Source of the DNA: Crocosphaera chwakensis CCY0110
GTDB lineage: Bacteria > Cyanobacteriota > Cyanobacteriia > Cyanobacteriales > Microcystaceae
Length of the DNA: 43,460 bases
Direction of reading: 5' to 3'
Assembly: GCF_000169335.1 (NCBI RefSeq)
Contig: NZ_AAXW01000042.1
Coordinates: 1 to 43,460, forward strand
Shown here: piece by piece, positions 31,796-40,049 of the stretch
Position numbering within the stretch: the stretch's first letter is position 1
Layout: each line of letters starts with the position of its first letter
Notes under the pieces: generated by a model
The model's input: only the letters and a program-made list of their open reading frames with translations
Told to the model about the DNA's origin: nothing
Database searches by the model: none
Translations under genes and position numbers: made by a program

Positions 31796-33025
31796 ATGTT
31801 GATACATCCAACTAAAAACGGCGATCGCCCTTATCATCTAACCTACTGCAGTAACATTCACCCAGGAGAAGATTGGGAGAATGTCTTTGACAACCTAAAA
31901 ACTTATATCCCAAAACTCAAAAACGAACTGGCTCCCGATGCACCTTTTGGCATTGGACTCCGTTTGGCCAGTACAGCAAGCGAGGAACTACTACAGGAAG
32001 ATAATTTAGACCAACTCAAGTATTGGTTAACCAGTGAAGACTGTTATGTCTTTACTTTAAACGGATTTCCTTACGGTGGCTTTCATCGTCAAGTGGTCAA
32101 AGATCAGGTTTATCGTCCCGACTGGTCCGAAGGCGATCGCTTGACCTATACTCAAAGTTTGGTGAAAATATTAGCAAAATTGTTGCCAGAAGCCATAGAT
32201 GGAGGCATTTCTACCATGCCTTTATCCTATAAACCTTGGTGGCAGTCTAACCCCGATCAACTTCCGACGATTTTTGAGGGGAGTAGCTTTCAATTAGCCG
32301 AAATGGCTGCACAGATGGCTCAAGTAGAAGAGGAGACAGGAAAACTGCTGCATTTGGATCTCGAACCCGAACCCGATGCGCTCCTTGAAAACACCGATGA
32401 AGTGATCGCCTTTTTCCAAAACTGGCTTTTATCGGTAGGGCCAAGATACCTCCAGCAAAAGTATGGGGTGACAAGCACCATAGCCGAGACATGGCTCCGA
32501 CGACACATTCGAGTCTGTTATGATACCTGTCATTTTGCAGTGGAATATGAAGATCCTGCGATCGCTTTAGCCAAGTTTCAGAAGGCTGGTATTGCCATTG
32601 GTAAGTTTCAAATCAGTTCAGCCATTCGTATTCCTATTCCCCCAGATCAAGCACAGCGAAAAGTTTTAAGACAACACCTAAAACCGTTTGCTGAGTCCAC
32701 GTATCTCCATCAGGTCATTGAAAAAGGGTCATCTGGGACACTGCATCATTATCCAGACCTTCAGGATGCGCTCCCTAAGTTAATGAATACCTCTGCAACG
32801 GAATGGCGAACCCATTTCCATGTTCCCATTTTCATCGATCGCTATCCCCCGTTTGCTTCTACCCAAGATCATATTATTGACATTCTTCAACAACTGTCCC
32901 AAGCTCCCCAGTGCAACCACCTCGAAATTGAAACCTACACTTGGGAAGTTTTGCCACCAGAAATGAAACTGGATATATTTACCTCTATCAAACGGGAATA
33001 TGAATGGATTTTAGCCTCTTTATAA
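31796..33025 (+). CDS. eboE: EboE, TIM-barrel 'metabolite traffic' protein
   Basis: A 409-residue protein of the EboE family, related to xylose-isomerase-type TIM barrels. Candidate metal or acid-base residues are LDLEPEPDALLE, CYDTCHFAVEYEDP, KFQISSAIRIP and HFHVPIF, each at a strand end as expected for this fold. The name 'metabolite traffic' comes from cluster annotation; its reaction, possibly an isomerase or aldolase step on a sugar phosphate, is unproven. The ATG follows six bases after the eboD stop. Confidence 0.88.
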   Translation: MLIHPTKNGDRPYHLTYCSNIHPGEDWENVFDNLKTYIPKLKNELAPDAPFGIGLRLASTASEELLQEDNLDQLKYWLTSEDCYVFTLNGFPYGGFHRQVVKDQVYRPDWSEGDRLTYTQSLVKILAKLLPEAIDGGISTMPLSYKPWWQSNPDQLPTIFEGSSFQLAEMAAQMAQVEEETGKLLHLDLEPEPDALLENTDEVIAFFQNWLLSVGPRYLQQKYGVTSTIAETWLRRHIRVCYDTCHFAVEYEDPAIALAKFQKAGIAIGKFQISSAIRIPIPPDQAQRKVLRQHLKPFAESTYLHQVIEKGSSGTLHHYPDLQDALPKLMNTSATEWRTHFHVPIFIDRYPPFASTQDHIIDILQQLSQAPQCNHLEIETYTWEVLPPEMKLDIFTSIKREYEWILASL

Positions 33026-33043
33026 GACTTTGGTTTAAATAAT

Positions 33044-34414
33044 ATGAAAAGAACAGTTGTTATCAATGTGGTTGGTTTGAGTTTACGATTAATAAGTGAA
33101 CAAACCCCTAACCTCAAACGTTGGATGAGCCAAGGACAGGTTGCGACCATTAAACCCGTTCTCCCGGCCGTTACTTGTACCGCCCAAAGTACCTATTTAA
33201 CTGGACAATGGCCGAACAAAACTGGTATTGTGGGCAACGGTTGGTATTTTCGGGATGAATGTGAAGTTAAGTTTTGGCGACAGTCTAATAAGCTGGTACA
33301 AGCTCCTAAAATTTGGGATGTAGCCCGAAAAATCGATCCTTCCTTTACCTGCGCTAATTTGTTTTGGTGGTACAATATGTACTCCACGGTGGACTATGGA
33401 GTAACGCCTCGTCCTATGTATCCTGCCGATGGGCGTAAAATTCCTGATATTTACACTCAACCTGCCGATTTACGCCCCCAACTTCAGGCTGAACTCGGAT
33501 CGTTTCCCTTGTTTAAGTTTTGGGGACCAGCAACCTCCGTTGAATCTAGTCAATGGATTGCTGAATCAGCGAAATGGGTAGAAAATCGGGTTAGTCCTAC
33601 CTTAACGTTAATTTATTTACCGCATCTCGATTATTGTCTGCAAAAAATTGGCTGTGACGTGGGACAAGTGAGTCAGGATCTCCAAGAAATTGATACTTTA
33701 TGTGGAGAATTGATCAATTTCTATGAAGAAAAAGGGGTTCAGGTGATTATTCTCTCTGAATATGGCATCACCCCTGTAAATAAACCCATTCATATTAACC
33801 GCATCTTGAGGGAAGCCGGACTATTACAGATTCGTGAGGAGTTGGGGTTAGAACTCCTTGATGCTGGTGCAAGTCAAGCGTTTGCCGTGGCTGATCATCA
33901 ACTCGCTCATGTCTATGTTAATGAACCGACAGTATTACCCAGGGTAAAGGGTTTGTTAGAAGAGATAGACGGCATTGATTGGGTGCTGGATGAGACGGGT
34001 AAGCAAAAATACCATCTCGATCATGAGCGTGCAGGGGAACTGGTGGCGGTGGCTAAACCGGAGGCATGGTTTACTTATTATTACTGGTTAGACGATAGAT
34101 ATGCCCCAGATTTTGCCAGAACCGTTGATATCCATCGTAAACCGGGTTATGATCCTGTAGAACTCTTTATTGATCCTCAAATTCCCGTTCCTCAGAGCAA
34201 AATTGCCTTAAAGTTATTGCAGAAGAAATTAGGATTTCGCTATCTAATGGATGTGATTCCTTTAGATGCTAATTTGGTTAAGGGTTCTCATGGACACCTA
34301 CCCCAGTCTCCTCAAGATTGTCCCGTGTTCATTACCCATCAGTCACACTTATTAGAACAAGAGGCTATCAACTCAGTGGATGTATTTCAACTGATGCTTG
34401 ATCATTTAAACTAG
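33044..34414 (+). CDS. eboF: EboF, alkaline-phosphatase-superfamily (NPP-like) protein
   Basis: The last gene of the ebo cluster encodes 456 residues of the phosphodiesterase/nucleotide pyrophosphatase branch of the alkaline phosphatase superfamily. The nucleophile region PAVTCTAQSTYLTG (41-54) with C45-T46 is kept, as are HLD (first of the D-x-x-x-H pair) and GSHGH near the C terminus. Several usual metal ligands are changed: the early IDGxR aspartate is V (INVVGLSLR), the H of D-x-x-x-H is Q (DYCLQ), and SDHG reads SEYG. The enzyme may therefore bind only one metal or act as a transferase or pseudo-enzyme. The ATG is 18 bases after eboE. Confidence 0.88.
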   Translation: MKRTVVINVVGLSLRLISEQTPNLKRWMSQGQVATIKPVLPAVTCTAQSTYLTGQWPNKTGIVGNGWYFRDECEVKFWRQSNKLVQAPKIWDVARKIDPSFTCANLFWWYNMYSTVDYGVTPRPMYPADGRKIPDIYTQPADLRPQLQAELGSFPLFKFWGPATSVESSQWIAESAKWVENRVSPTLTLIYLPHLDYCLQKIGCDVGQVSQDLQEIDTLCGELINFYEEKGVQVIILSEYGITPVNKPIHINRILREAGLLQIREELGLELLDAGASQAFAVADHQLAHVYVNEPTVLPRVKGLLEEIDGIDWVLDETGKQKYHLDHERAGELVAVAKPEAWFTYYYWLDDRYAPDFARTVDIHRKPGYDPVELFIDPQIPVPQSKIALKLLQKKLGFRYLMDVIPLDANLVKGSHGHLPQSPQDCPVFITHQSHLLEQEAINSVDVFQLMLDHLN

Positions 34415-34436
34415 AAGCCAACTCAAGTTGACTTCT
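34413..34436. terminator. Possible bidirectional terminator between eboF and the Spondin-like gene
   Basis: AGAAG-C-CAAC-TCAA-GTTG-A-CTTCT forms a hairpin with one C/A mismatch between convergent genes. T tracts are weak on both strands. Confidence 0.4.
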
Positions 34437-34458
34437 ATTCTGTATCTTGTTAAGAAAC

Positions 34459-35412
34459 TTAGTGAGTTTGACGACGACGTAGACCGTTGCCAAAGAAAAA
34501 TAATCCTGCGATCGCCATTAAACCAACAGTAGTGGATGATTCAGGAACGGACTCAATTTCTTGTCCGGGGTTTTCTGGTACTGCACTAATAGTGACACGA
34601 GCAATTCCATTGGGATAGAGATCCTCATTGTTGAAATCTAGGTTAGCAAAGTCTATATCAAAATTAGCTGGTCTATTGAGGAAATTGGCAAAAGGATCGC
34701 TAACAGTGGTGTTAACTCCATTTTCATCCGCTCCCTGATTTCCTCCAGTTTGTCCCCCAGGAATTCCGAATAACCCATTACCAGCAGAGGTTTCAAAATC
34801 ATTGATTTCGGTTCCTGCGTCGTCAACAGTTCCAGGAAGTCCGATTTCAAAGGAAATTGAGGTTTCTTCTCCTGTAAATAAAGTGGTTAAACTATGGGCT
34901 AAAGGATTACCATTGGCGACATAATAATCACTAGAGGGAAGAACCATCGACACATAGGAGAAGTAACGATTAGAATCATCGGGGGTTACTTCAAATAGAT
35001 TCATCGCTGAAGTTCCTGGTGCTATAGGACTTCCACCAATAGAACCATCGACACGAGTTCCGACTTGATTGGTTGAAAAGATGCCACTAATGTCATCACT
35101 AGAATCACTAGGAGTACCATTATCATCAATATAGGTCAAATTATCGAGGAAGTCTTCGGATATGGTCATAGGATTGCCATCTTCGGCAATTTGCTCTAAA
35201 CCACGTTGTGAAGATAATCCCCCGTTGTAACTATCAAAGCTACCGTCATGAAATCCAACCCAAACAGGGGTCAGCGCAACACCACCATCAGGGCCAAGAT
35301 TTTCTATTTCAACTTTCAGGGTCAATGCTTCGGCTGTTGATACTGTCGTAGCAATGGAACCAAGAGTTAAAAAGGTTAACAATGCTTTACTATTTGTAGA
35401 TACATTAATCAT
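34459..35412 (-). CDS. Spondin-like exported protein with PEP-CTERM-type end
   Basis: A 317-residue secreted protein. The signal peptide is about 1-29 (LLTFLTLGSIATTVSTAEA). The mature region LKVEIENLGPDGGVALTPVWVGFHDGSFDSYN and MNLFEVTPDDSNRYFSYVSMVLPSSD matches the bacterial Spondin_N domain type. The C terminus has a VPES-STTVGLMAIAGLFFFG-NGLRRRQ tail: a PEP-CTERM-like signal in which the second P of VPEP is S. The start chosen is ATG at 35412; a GTG four codons upstream is equally in frame. It is convergent with eboF, so it is not part of the ebo transcript. Confidence 0.83.
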   Translation of the reverse strand: MINVSTNSKALLTFLTLGSIATTVSTAEALTLKVEIENLGPDGGVALTPVWVGFHDGSFDSYNGGLSSQRGLEQIAEDGNPMTISEDFLDNLTYIDDNGTPSDSSDDISGIFSTNQVGTRVDGSIGGSPIAPGTSAMNLFEVTPDDSNRYFSYVSMVLPSSDYYVANGNPLAHSLTTLFTGEETSISFEIGLPGTVDDAGTEINDFETSAGNGLFGIPGGQTGGNQGADENGVNTTVSDPFANFLNRPANFDIDFANLDFNNEDLYPNGIARVTISAVPENPGQEIESVPESSTTVGLMAIAGLFFFGNGLRRRQTH

Positions 35413-35512
35413 GGCAGAATTCACAATTGAGTTGATAATCTTTCCAACAAGTTAGTGAGACTATCTGAGAACTGCCTGAGAAAATGCAAAAAGTTTTCTC
35501 ATCTAAATTTTA

Positions 35513-37324
35513 TTAATCGTTAACCTTTGCTTGTTCTACCCAATTGTGTAAAGTTTCGACCAAATTTGTTACTTCAATTTCTTGTGATTCTTTGCTTTTT
35601 CTAGTAACAACTTCAACTTTACCTGCTTTTAAGGATCGCCCTGTCACTACCCGATAAGGAATACCAATTAAATCAGCGTCTTTAAACTTAACGCCTGCTC
35701 GTTCATCCCGATCATCTAACATTGTTTCTATGCCGATTTTATTCAATTCATTGTAGAGATTTTCTGCTACTTCTATTTGATTTTTATCTTTAATATTCGG
35801 GACAATAATAATCACATGATAAGGAGCGATCGCGACTGGCCAAATAATGCCATCTTTATCATAGGATTGTTCGACGGCAGCCTGCGCTAGACGGGACACT
35901 CCTACACCGTAACATCCCATTACAATAGGTTTTTCTTCTCCATTTTCGTCGGTAAAGGTTGCTCCCATTGCTTCAGAATATTTAGTGCCTAATTGGAAAA
36001 TATGTCCCACTTCAATCCCCCTTGCACTGGCTAAGGTTTGACTGCGATCGTGAATAGCGCGATCGCCGATCATTGCGGTTCTAATATCACAAACTAATTG
36101 AGGTAATTTAAAGTCTTTGTTCCAGTTTCCTCCAACTATATGATAATTGATTTCATCGGCTCCTGTTACAAAGTTTTCTAAGTCAACAACAGTTTTATCA
36201 ACGATTCTTAAAAACTTCCCTTCTATATATTCTCCAGAGGCAATATATTCATCTTCTAAATTAGGGGAAATATAACCCATTGGTAAGGGTTTATTTGTCC
36301 ATTTTTTCTGAGCATTTTCATCAAGAACTGTTAAAGCTAATAAGGTGGTAGCTTGATACTGATCTGCAACTTTTACTAATTCATTGTTTAATTTGACTTC
36401 ATTAATTTCTTGATCGCCTCGAATACTAACTAAAACCAATAGTATTTTTCCATTATCATAAACCGCTTCATAGAGAACATTTTTAACAATATTTGTCGAA
36501 GAACATTCTAAAAATTTACACAGTTTTTCGATAGTATTGCAATCGGGAGTTTCTTTTTTTTCATAAGTAGTAAAAGGAGATTGTTCGACATCTTTTGGAA
36601 GAGAAACAGCCTTTTCAACATTAGCTGCATATTTACCATCTTCTGTATATAAAACCTCGTCTTCTCCTGCTTCTGCTAGGATCATAAATTCTTGGGAAGC
36701 TGATCCGCCAATGGCTCCAGAATCAGCTTCTACGGCTCTATAAGCTAATCCACAACGACTAATAATATTACGATAAGCTTGATCCATTGCATCGTAACTT
36801 TTCTGTAAACTAGCCTCGTTTTCGTTGAAAGAATAGGCATCTTTCATGATAAATTCTCGTCCGCGCATTAAACCAAACCGAGGGCGAATTTCATCCCTAA
36901 ATTTTGTTTGAATTTGATATAAATTAACGGGTAATTGTCGATAGGAACGGATCATATCTTTGGCCACTGTTGTAATCACTTCTTCGTGGGTTGGCCCTAA
37001 CCCTAATTCTCTTTCTTGGCGATCAATTAAGGAAAACATAATTCCTTCTGCTTTAGTATAAGTTTCCCATCGTCCTGACTCTTTCCATAACTCCGATGGT
37101 TGCAACTGAGGTAAGAGACATTCTTGGGCCCCTGCTGCGTTCATTTCTTCTCGTACTATTTGAGAAACCTTTTGCAATACACGCCACATTAAAGGTAAAT
37201 AAGCATAAATACCGCTACCAATACGACGAATATAACCCGCTCTCAATAGCAGTTTATGACTAGGTATTTCTGCTTCGGCAGGATCTTCGCGTAGGGTGAC
37301 AAAGAGCATCTGAGACAGTCGCAT
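35513..37324 (-). CDS. proS: Prolyl-tRNA synthetase
   Basis: A class II aminoacyl-tRNA synthetase charging tRNA-Pro with proline. With ATG at 37324 the product is 603 residues and starts MRLSQMLFVTLREDPAEAEIPSHKLLLRAGYIRR, the usual bacterial ProS N terminus; AGGA lies 9 bases upstream. A TTG 20 codons earlier extends the frame but adds an unrelated peptide. The editing insert (about 220-390) is present, with catalytic motif 2 around RDEIRPRFGLMRGREFIMKDAYSF and motif 3 near GCYGVGVSRL. The YbaK-type insert marks the long bacterial form. Confidence 0.97.
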   Translation of the reverse strand: MRLSQMLFVTLREDPAEAEIPSHKLLLRAGYIRRIGSGIYAYLPLMWRVLQKVSQIVREEMNAAGAQECLLPQLQPSELWKESGRWETYTKAEGIMFSLIDRQERELGLGPTHEEVITTVAKDMIRSYRQLPVNLYQIQTKFRDEIRPRFGLMRGREFIMKDAYSFNENEASLQKSYDAMDQAYRNIISRCGLAYRAVEADSGAIGGSASQEFMILAEAGEDEVLYTEDGKYAANVEKAVSLPKDVEQSPFTTYEKKETPDCNTIEKLCKFLECSSTNIVKNVLYEAVYDNGKILLVLVSIRGDQEINEVKLNNELVKVADQYQATTLLALTVLDENAQKKWTNKPLPMGYISPNLEDEYIASGEYIEGKFLRIVDKTVVDLENFVTGADEINYHIVGGNWNKDFKLPQLVCDIRTAMIGDRAIHDRSQTLASARGIEVGHIFQLGTKYSEAMGATFTDENGEEKPIVMGCYGVGVSRLAQAAVEQSYDKDGIIWPVAIAPYHVIIIVPNIKDKNQIEVAENLYNELNKIGIETMLDDRDERAGVKFKDADLIGIPYRVVTGRSLKAGKVEVVTRKSKESQEIEVTNLVETLHNWVEQAKVND

Positions 37325-37510
37325 TCGGGGTTTCCTCGCAATTACCGAATAGCTATTATCGCATTTTTTGGGGGTTTCTACCAAGTTGTTAAGAATTATA
37401 TCCTGATGATTATTAGTTATTCAGTAAAAACTCGTATTTTTTTTAAAGATTTTATAAACTTAAGGGAGATTTTTATCAAGATTTTGTAAAGTTAATTTCT
37501 TCAAAAACTA

Positions 37511-37540
37511 TTAGACAATTTTTGATTTCTTGCGTATAAT
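37511..37540 (+). promoter_or_regulatory. Promoter of the comFB-family gene
   Basis: TTAGAC (37511-37516), an 18-base spacer and a consensus TATAAT (37535-37540). It gives a 5' untranslated leader of about 140 bases before the start at 37689. Confidence 0.7.
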
Positions 37541-37616
37541 TATGGAAAGTACAAAACAAAAAAAAATTAACAACCGTATTTTTAAGGCTGTTTTATTTTT
37601 TAAAGTTATTTTTAGT

Positions 37617-37642
37617 TTAGTTTCTACTTTGTTAGAAACTAA
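37617..37642 (+). promoter_or_regulatory. 5'UTR stem-loop before the comFB-family gene
   Basis: A perfect 10-bp stem TTAGTTTCTA/TAGAAACTAA with loop CTTTGT lies 46 bases before the ATG, upstream of the ribosome site GAGGAG. It has no following T run, so it is not a terminator and may stabilise or control the leader. Confidence 0.55.
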
Positions 37643-37688
37643 CTGAGAGTTTAGGATTGTTTATCATTTTTATTTTGAGGAGCAACTC

Positions 37689-38246
37689 ATGAAAACTACT
37701 CTAGATAATCGGGCTGAAATTCATGTAAATATTATGGAATTATTAGTTCAAGAAGAAATTGAAAATCAACTAAAAATTTATCCCCAAAAACTCCAAAATT
37801 ATATCAATAAGGTTGAAGTAGCTACCTATGCGCTTAATCGTTTACCTCCTCTTTATGCCTCTAGTGCTATCGGAAAAGAGTATCAAAAACGGACAGGACA
37901 ACGAAAATATAAATCACAAATCGTCTCAGCAGTTCGTCGTGCTTTAGCTGCCATTGAAAGAGATCCAATTAAAAAATCTGTTCCCCTTATTTCAGAAACC
38001 TATACTCAGCATGAACTAGCAAAAATAGCTTTAAAAAAGATAGAAAATCTTCTAAAATTCAAGAAAATAATTCCCAATCACAAAGAGCTTTCTTGGAATG
38101 AATTATATACCTTGCTTTATCCATTAATCAATAAAGAAAAAACAAAAAAAAGAGAAATAATTCCTTCAGGATTTGAATCATTAGCCTATGTTTCAAAGCA
38201 GCTAAATGAAGACTTCTCTAAGAATCCTAATTTATTTGAATGTTAG
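37689..38246 (+). CDS. ComFB-family protein (late competence development)
   Basis: A 185-residue protein of the ComFB family, whose cyanobacterial members bind cyclic di-nucleotides. The family core is clear: NIMELLVQEEIENQLK then YINKVEVATYALNRLPPLYA and SSAIGKEYQKRTG, followed by IVSAVRRALAAIERDP. The C-terminal 80 residues are a basic helical extension beyond the core. The start ATG follows a strong GAGGAG site and a dedicated promoter. The binding of a nucleotide by this copy is inferred from the family. Confidence 0.85.
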   Translation: MKTTLDNRAEIHVNIMELLVQEEIENQLKIYPQKLQNYINKVEVATYALNRLPPLYASSAIGKEYQKRTGQRKYKSQIVSAVRRALAAIERDPIKKSVPLISETYTQHELAKIALKKIENLLKFKKIIPNHKELSWNELYTLLYPLINKEKTKKREIIPSGFESLAYVSKQLNEDFSKNPNLFEC

Positions 38247-38279
38247 GAATAGAAAAGAATAGAAGTTTTAACTCTGGGT

Positions 38280-38332
38280 ACTGGTAGGCTGAGTAAACAT
38301 AAATTTTCAAACTATATCTTCTACCTACCAGT
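38280..38332. repeat. Inverted repeat, 9-bp arms
   Basis: ACTGGTAGG (38280-38288) and CCTACCAGT (38324-38332) are perfect inverted copies separated by 35 bases, in the 195-base spacer downstream of the comFB-family gene. No T run follows. It could be a weak long-loop terminator, a regulator site or the ends of a lost small element. Confidence 0.5.
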
Positions 38333-38441
38333 TAATTATAAAAATAATAATTCTCCAGATTTTCTTAACTTGATACAGTAGAAAAAATGTTAATGTTGAA
38401 ACTGTAGATAGTTATAGAAATGAAGAGGATTAAATAATCAA

Positions 38442-38717
38442 GTGTTATCATTAATTGTACGCTTCATTGACCTTATACAACCGTTAATCATTCCCCTATG
38501 TTTCGTAATAGCCTGGGTTTTTATTATAATGTTAGGGAGTAGTGTGATAGGAATAATCGCTGATGTTATAAAAAGAGCAAAAAAAATGCACGAAATTCCT
38601 TGTAGTCATTGCCAATATTTCACCAATAATTATCGTCTAAAATGTCCAGTCAATCCTTTTCAAGCTAATACAGAAGAAGCGATTAATTGTAAAGATTATC
38701 AGATGAGAGAATATTAA
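38442..38717 (+). CDS. Small membrane protein with four-cysteine tail
   Basis: A 91-residue protein starting with GTG. Its N-terminal half is hydrophobic (LIIPLCFVIAWVFIIMLGSSVIGIIADVI). The C-terminal half is cysteine-bearing: C54, C57, C68 and C82 arranged as CSHCQYF, LKCPVNP and INCKDYQ, a layout suited to a metal site or Fe-S cluster. It ends two bases before tyrA, so it is in the same operon. I know it only as a conserved cyanobacterial type of protein; its function is unknown. Confidence 0.65.
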   Translation: MLSLIVRFIDLIQPLIIPLCFVIAWVFIIMLGSSVIGIIADVIKRAKKMHEIPCSHCQYFTNNYRLKCPVNPFQANTEEAINCKDYQMREY

Positions 38718-38719
38718 AC

Positions 38720-39580
38720 ATGAAAATCGGAATTATTGGTTTAGGATTAATTGGGGGTTCCCTAGGATTTGATTTACGCGATCGCGGACATATTATTTAT
38801 GGTGTTTCTCGTAAAGAAAGCACCTGTCAGCGAGCAATAGAAAGGGGAGTGGTTGATCACGCAAGTATTCATATAAATTCTTTATCAACTGTAGATATTA
38901 TTTTTCTTTGTACTCCCATTGGCTTAATTTATCAAACCTTGAAACAGTTAACTTTTAATTTACGACCAGAGGTTATTATTACTGATGTGGGATCAGTTAA
39001 AACAGCTATTGTCAAAGAATGTGAGCCTTTGTGGTCTAATTTTGTTGGGGGACATCCCATGGCCGGAACGGCTGAGCAAGGAATTGAAGCAGCACAAAAA
39101 AACTTATTTAAAAATGCTCCTTATGTCATTACTCCCACAGAAAAAACTCCAAAAACTAGCATCAAAATTTTAGAAAATTTAGTTCAATCTTTAGGCTCAA
39201 AAGTTTATACTTGCTCCCCAGAAAATCACGATCAAGCAGTCGCTTGGATTTCCCATTTACCCGTGATGATTAGTGCTAGTTTAATTGCTGCTTGTTTAGG
39301 AGAAAAAGAGACAACAGTATTAAACTTAGCTCAACAATTAGCCAGTTCCGGGTTTAGAGATACCAGTCGTGTCGGCGGAGGCAACCCCGAATTAGGGTTA
39401 ATGATGGCTCAATACAATAAAACTGCTTTACTCAAAGCTTTACAAGGTTATCGTCAGCAACTCGATGAGGTTATTGAAGACATTAATACCGAACAATGGG
39501 ACTCCTTAGAACAATTACTGATAATGACAAAAAAGGAGCGTAACGCTTGGCGGATCTCTTCGAGATCGCCGTTTATCTAA
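38720..39580 (+). CDS. tyrA: Arogenate/prephenate dehydrogenase
   Basis: The 286-residue enzyme makes tyrosine from arogenate; cyanobacterial TyrA proteins are usually NADP-dependent and arogenate-specific. The nucleotide site is GIIGLGLIGGSLG (residues 4-16) followed by GVSRKEST at the second strand end. The catalytic-domain motif FVGGHPMAGTAEQGIEAAQ and the helical C-terminal domain SHLPVMISASLIAACL are intact. It is coupled to the upstream cysteine-bearing gene by a two-base gap. Confidence 0.95.
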   Translation: MKIGIIGLGLIGGSLGFDLRDRGHIIYGVSRKESTCQRAIERGVVDHASIHINSLSTVDIIFLCTPIGLIYQTLKQLTFNLRPEVIITDVGSVKTAIVKECEPLWSNFVGGHPMAGTAEQGIEAAQKNLFKNAPYVITPTEKTPKTSIKILENLVQSLGSKVYTCSPENHDQAVAWISHLPVMISASLIAACLGEKETTVLNLAQQLASSGFRDTSRVGGGNPELGLMMAQYNKTALLKALQGYRQQLDEVIEDINTEQWDSLEQLLIMTKKERNAWRISSRSPFI

Positions 39581-39675
39581 TTCTAAGAAAATTATTTATC
39601 TTTTCAAAAAGTTTACCGCAAAAATACTTAAGTGCGTATATAATCGGATATATTTTAAACAAAATTATACTCTTA

Positions 39676-39912
39676 ATGAATAACAAAACCAGTATTAACT
39701 CCACCCAAAAGATTTTTGTCAATATTAGCTTAATTTGTCTAGGAATTTCTGCTAATGCAACCTTTTTCTCTCTAATGGTAACATTTCTCCTAGGAACAGT
39801 CGTTTTAGGCTGGTTAGGTAGTCAAAAAGATAAATTTACCTTAAATACGGAAAATATCAGTAAAAAAGCTGAAAAAAAAGCTATTTCTTCAGGTATAAAT
39901 CAGCATAAGTAA
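39676..39912 (+). CDS. Small two-span membrane protein, hypothetical
   Basis: With ATG at 39676 the product has 78 residues: MNNKTSINSTQKIFVNISLI, a hydrophobic region of about 36 residues (CLGISANATFFSLMVTFLLG, then TVVLGWLG), then a basic tail rich in Lys. The same frame is open back to 39547, overlapping tyrA, but that stretch looks random, so the shorter start is chosen. No good ribosome site is visible, and the protein is unrecognised. It may be real because it carries a clear membrane helix pair and a basic tail. Confidence 0.45.
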   Translation: MNNKTSINSTQKIFVNISLICLGISANATFFSLMVTFLLGTVVLGWLGSQKDKFTLNTENISKKAEKKAISSGINQHK

Positions 39913-40001
39913 CCTGAGTCAATCATAATTCACTATTAATTGTTAATTCTTCATTATTCATTAATAATCCTGTTCTCTGCGATACAATACCCCTAGGGTT
40001 G

Positions 40002-40013
40002 TACTGATCAGTA
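40002..40013. promoter_or_regulatory. 12-bp palindrome in the HerA-like gene promoter region
   Basis: TACTGATCAGTA is a perfect palindrome 36 bases before the start of the ATPase gene. Just upstream, TACAATACCCCTAGGGTTGTA has outer TACAA/TTGTA and inner CCCTAGGG symmetry. Both could be operators; no regulator is recognised. Confidence 0.4.
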
Positions 40014-40049
40014 ATAACCCTATATGTAGTGTATGAGTTACTGTTAACG

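Larger units (their letters stand above)
37325..37688. other. Divergent intergenic region proS / comFB
   Basis: 364 bases with no gene. The plus strand holds the promoter at 37511-37540 and a 5'UTR hairpin at 37617-37642. On the proS side I see no clear promoter. Confidence 0.5.
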
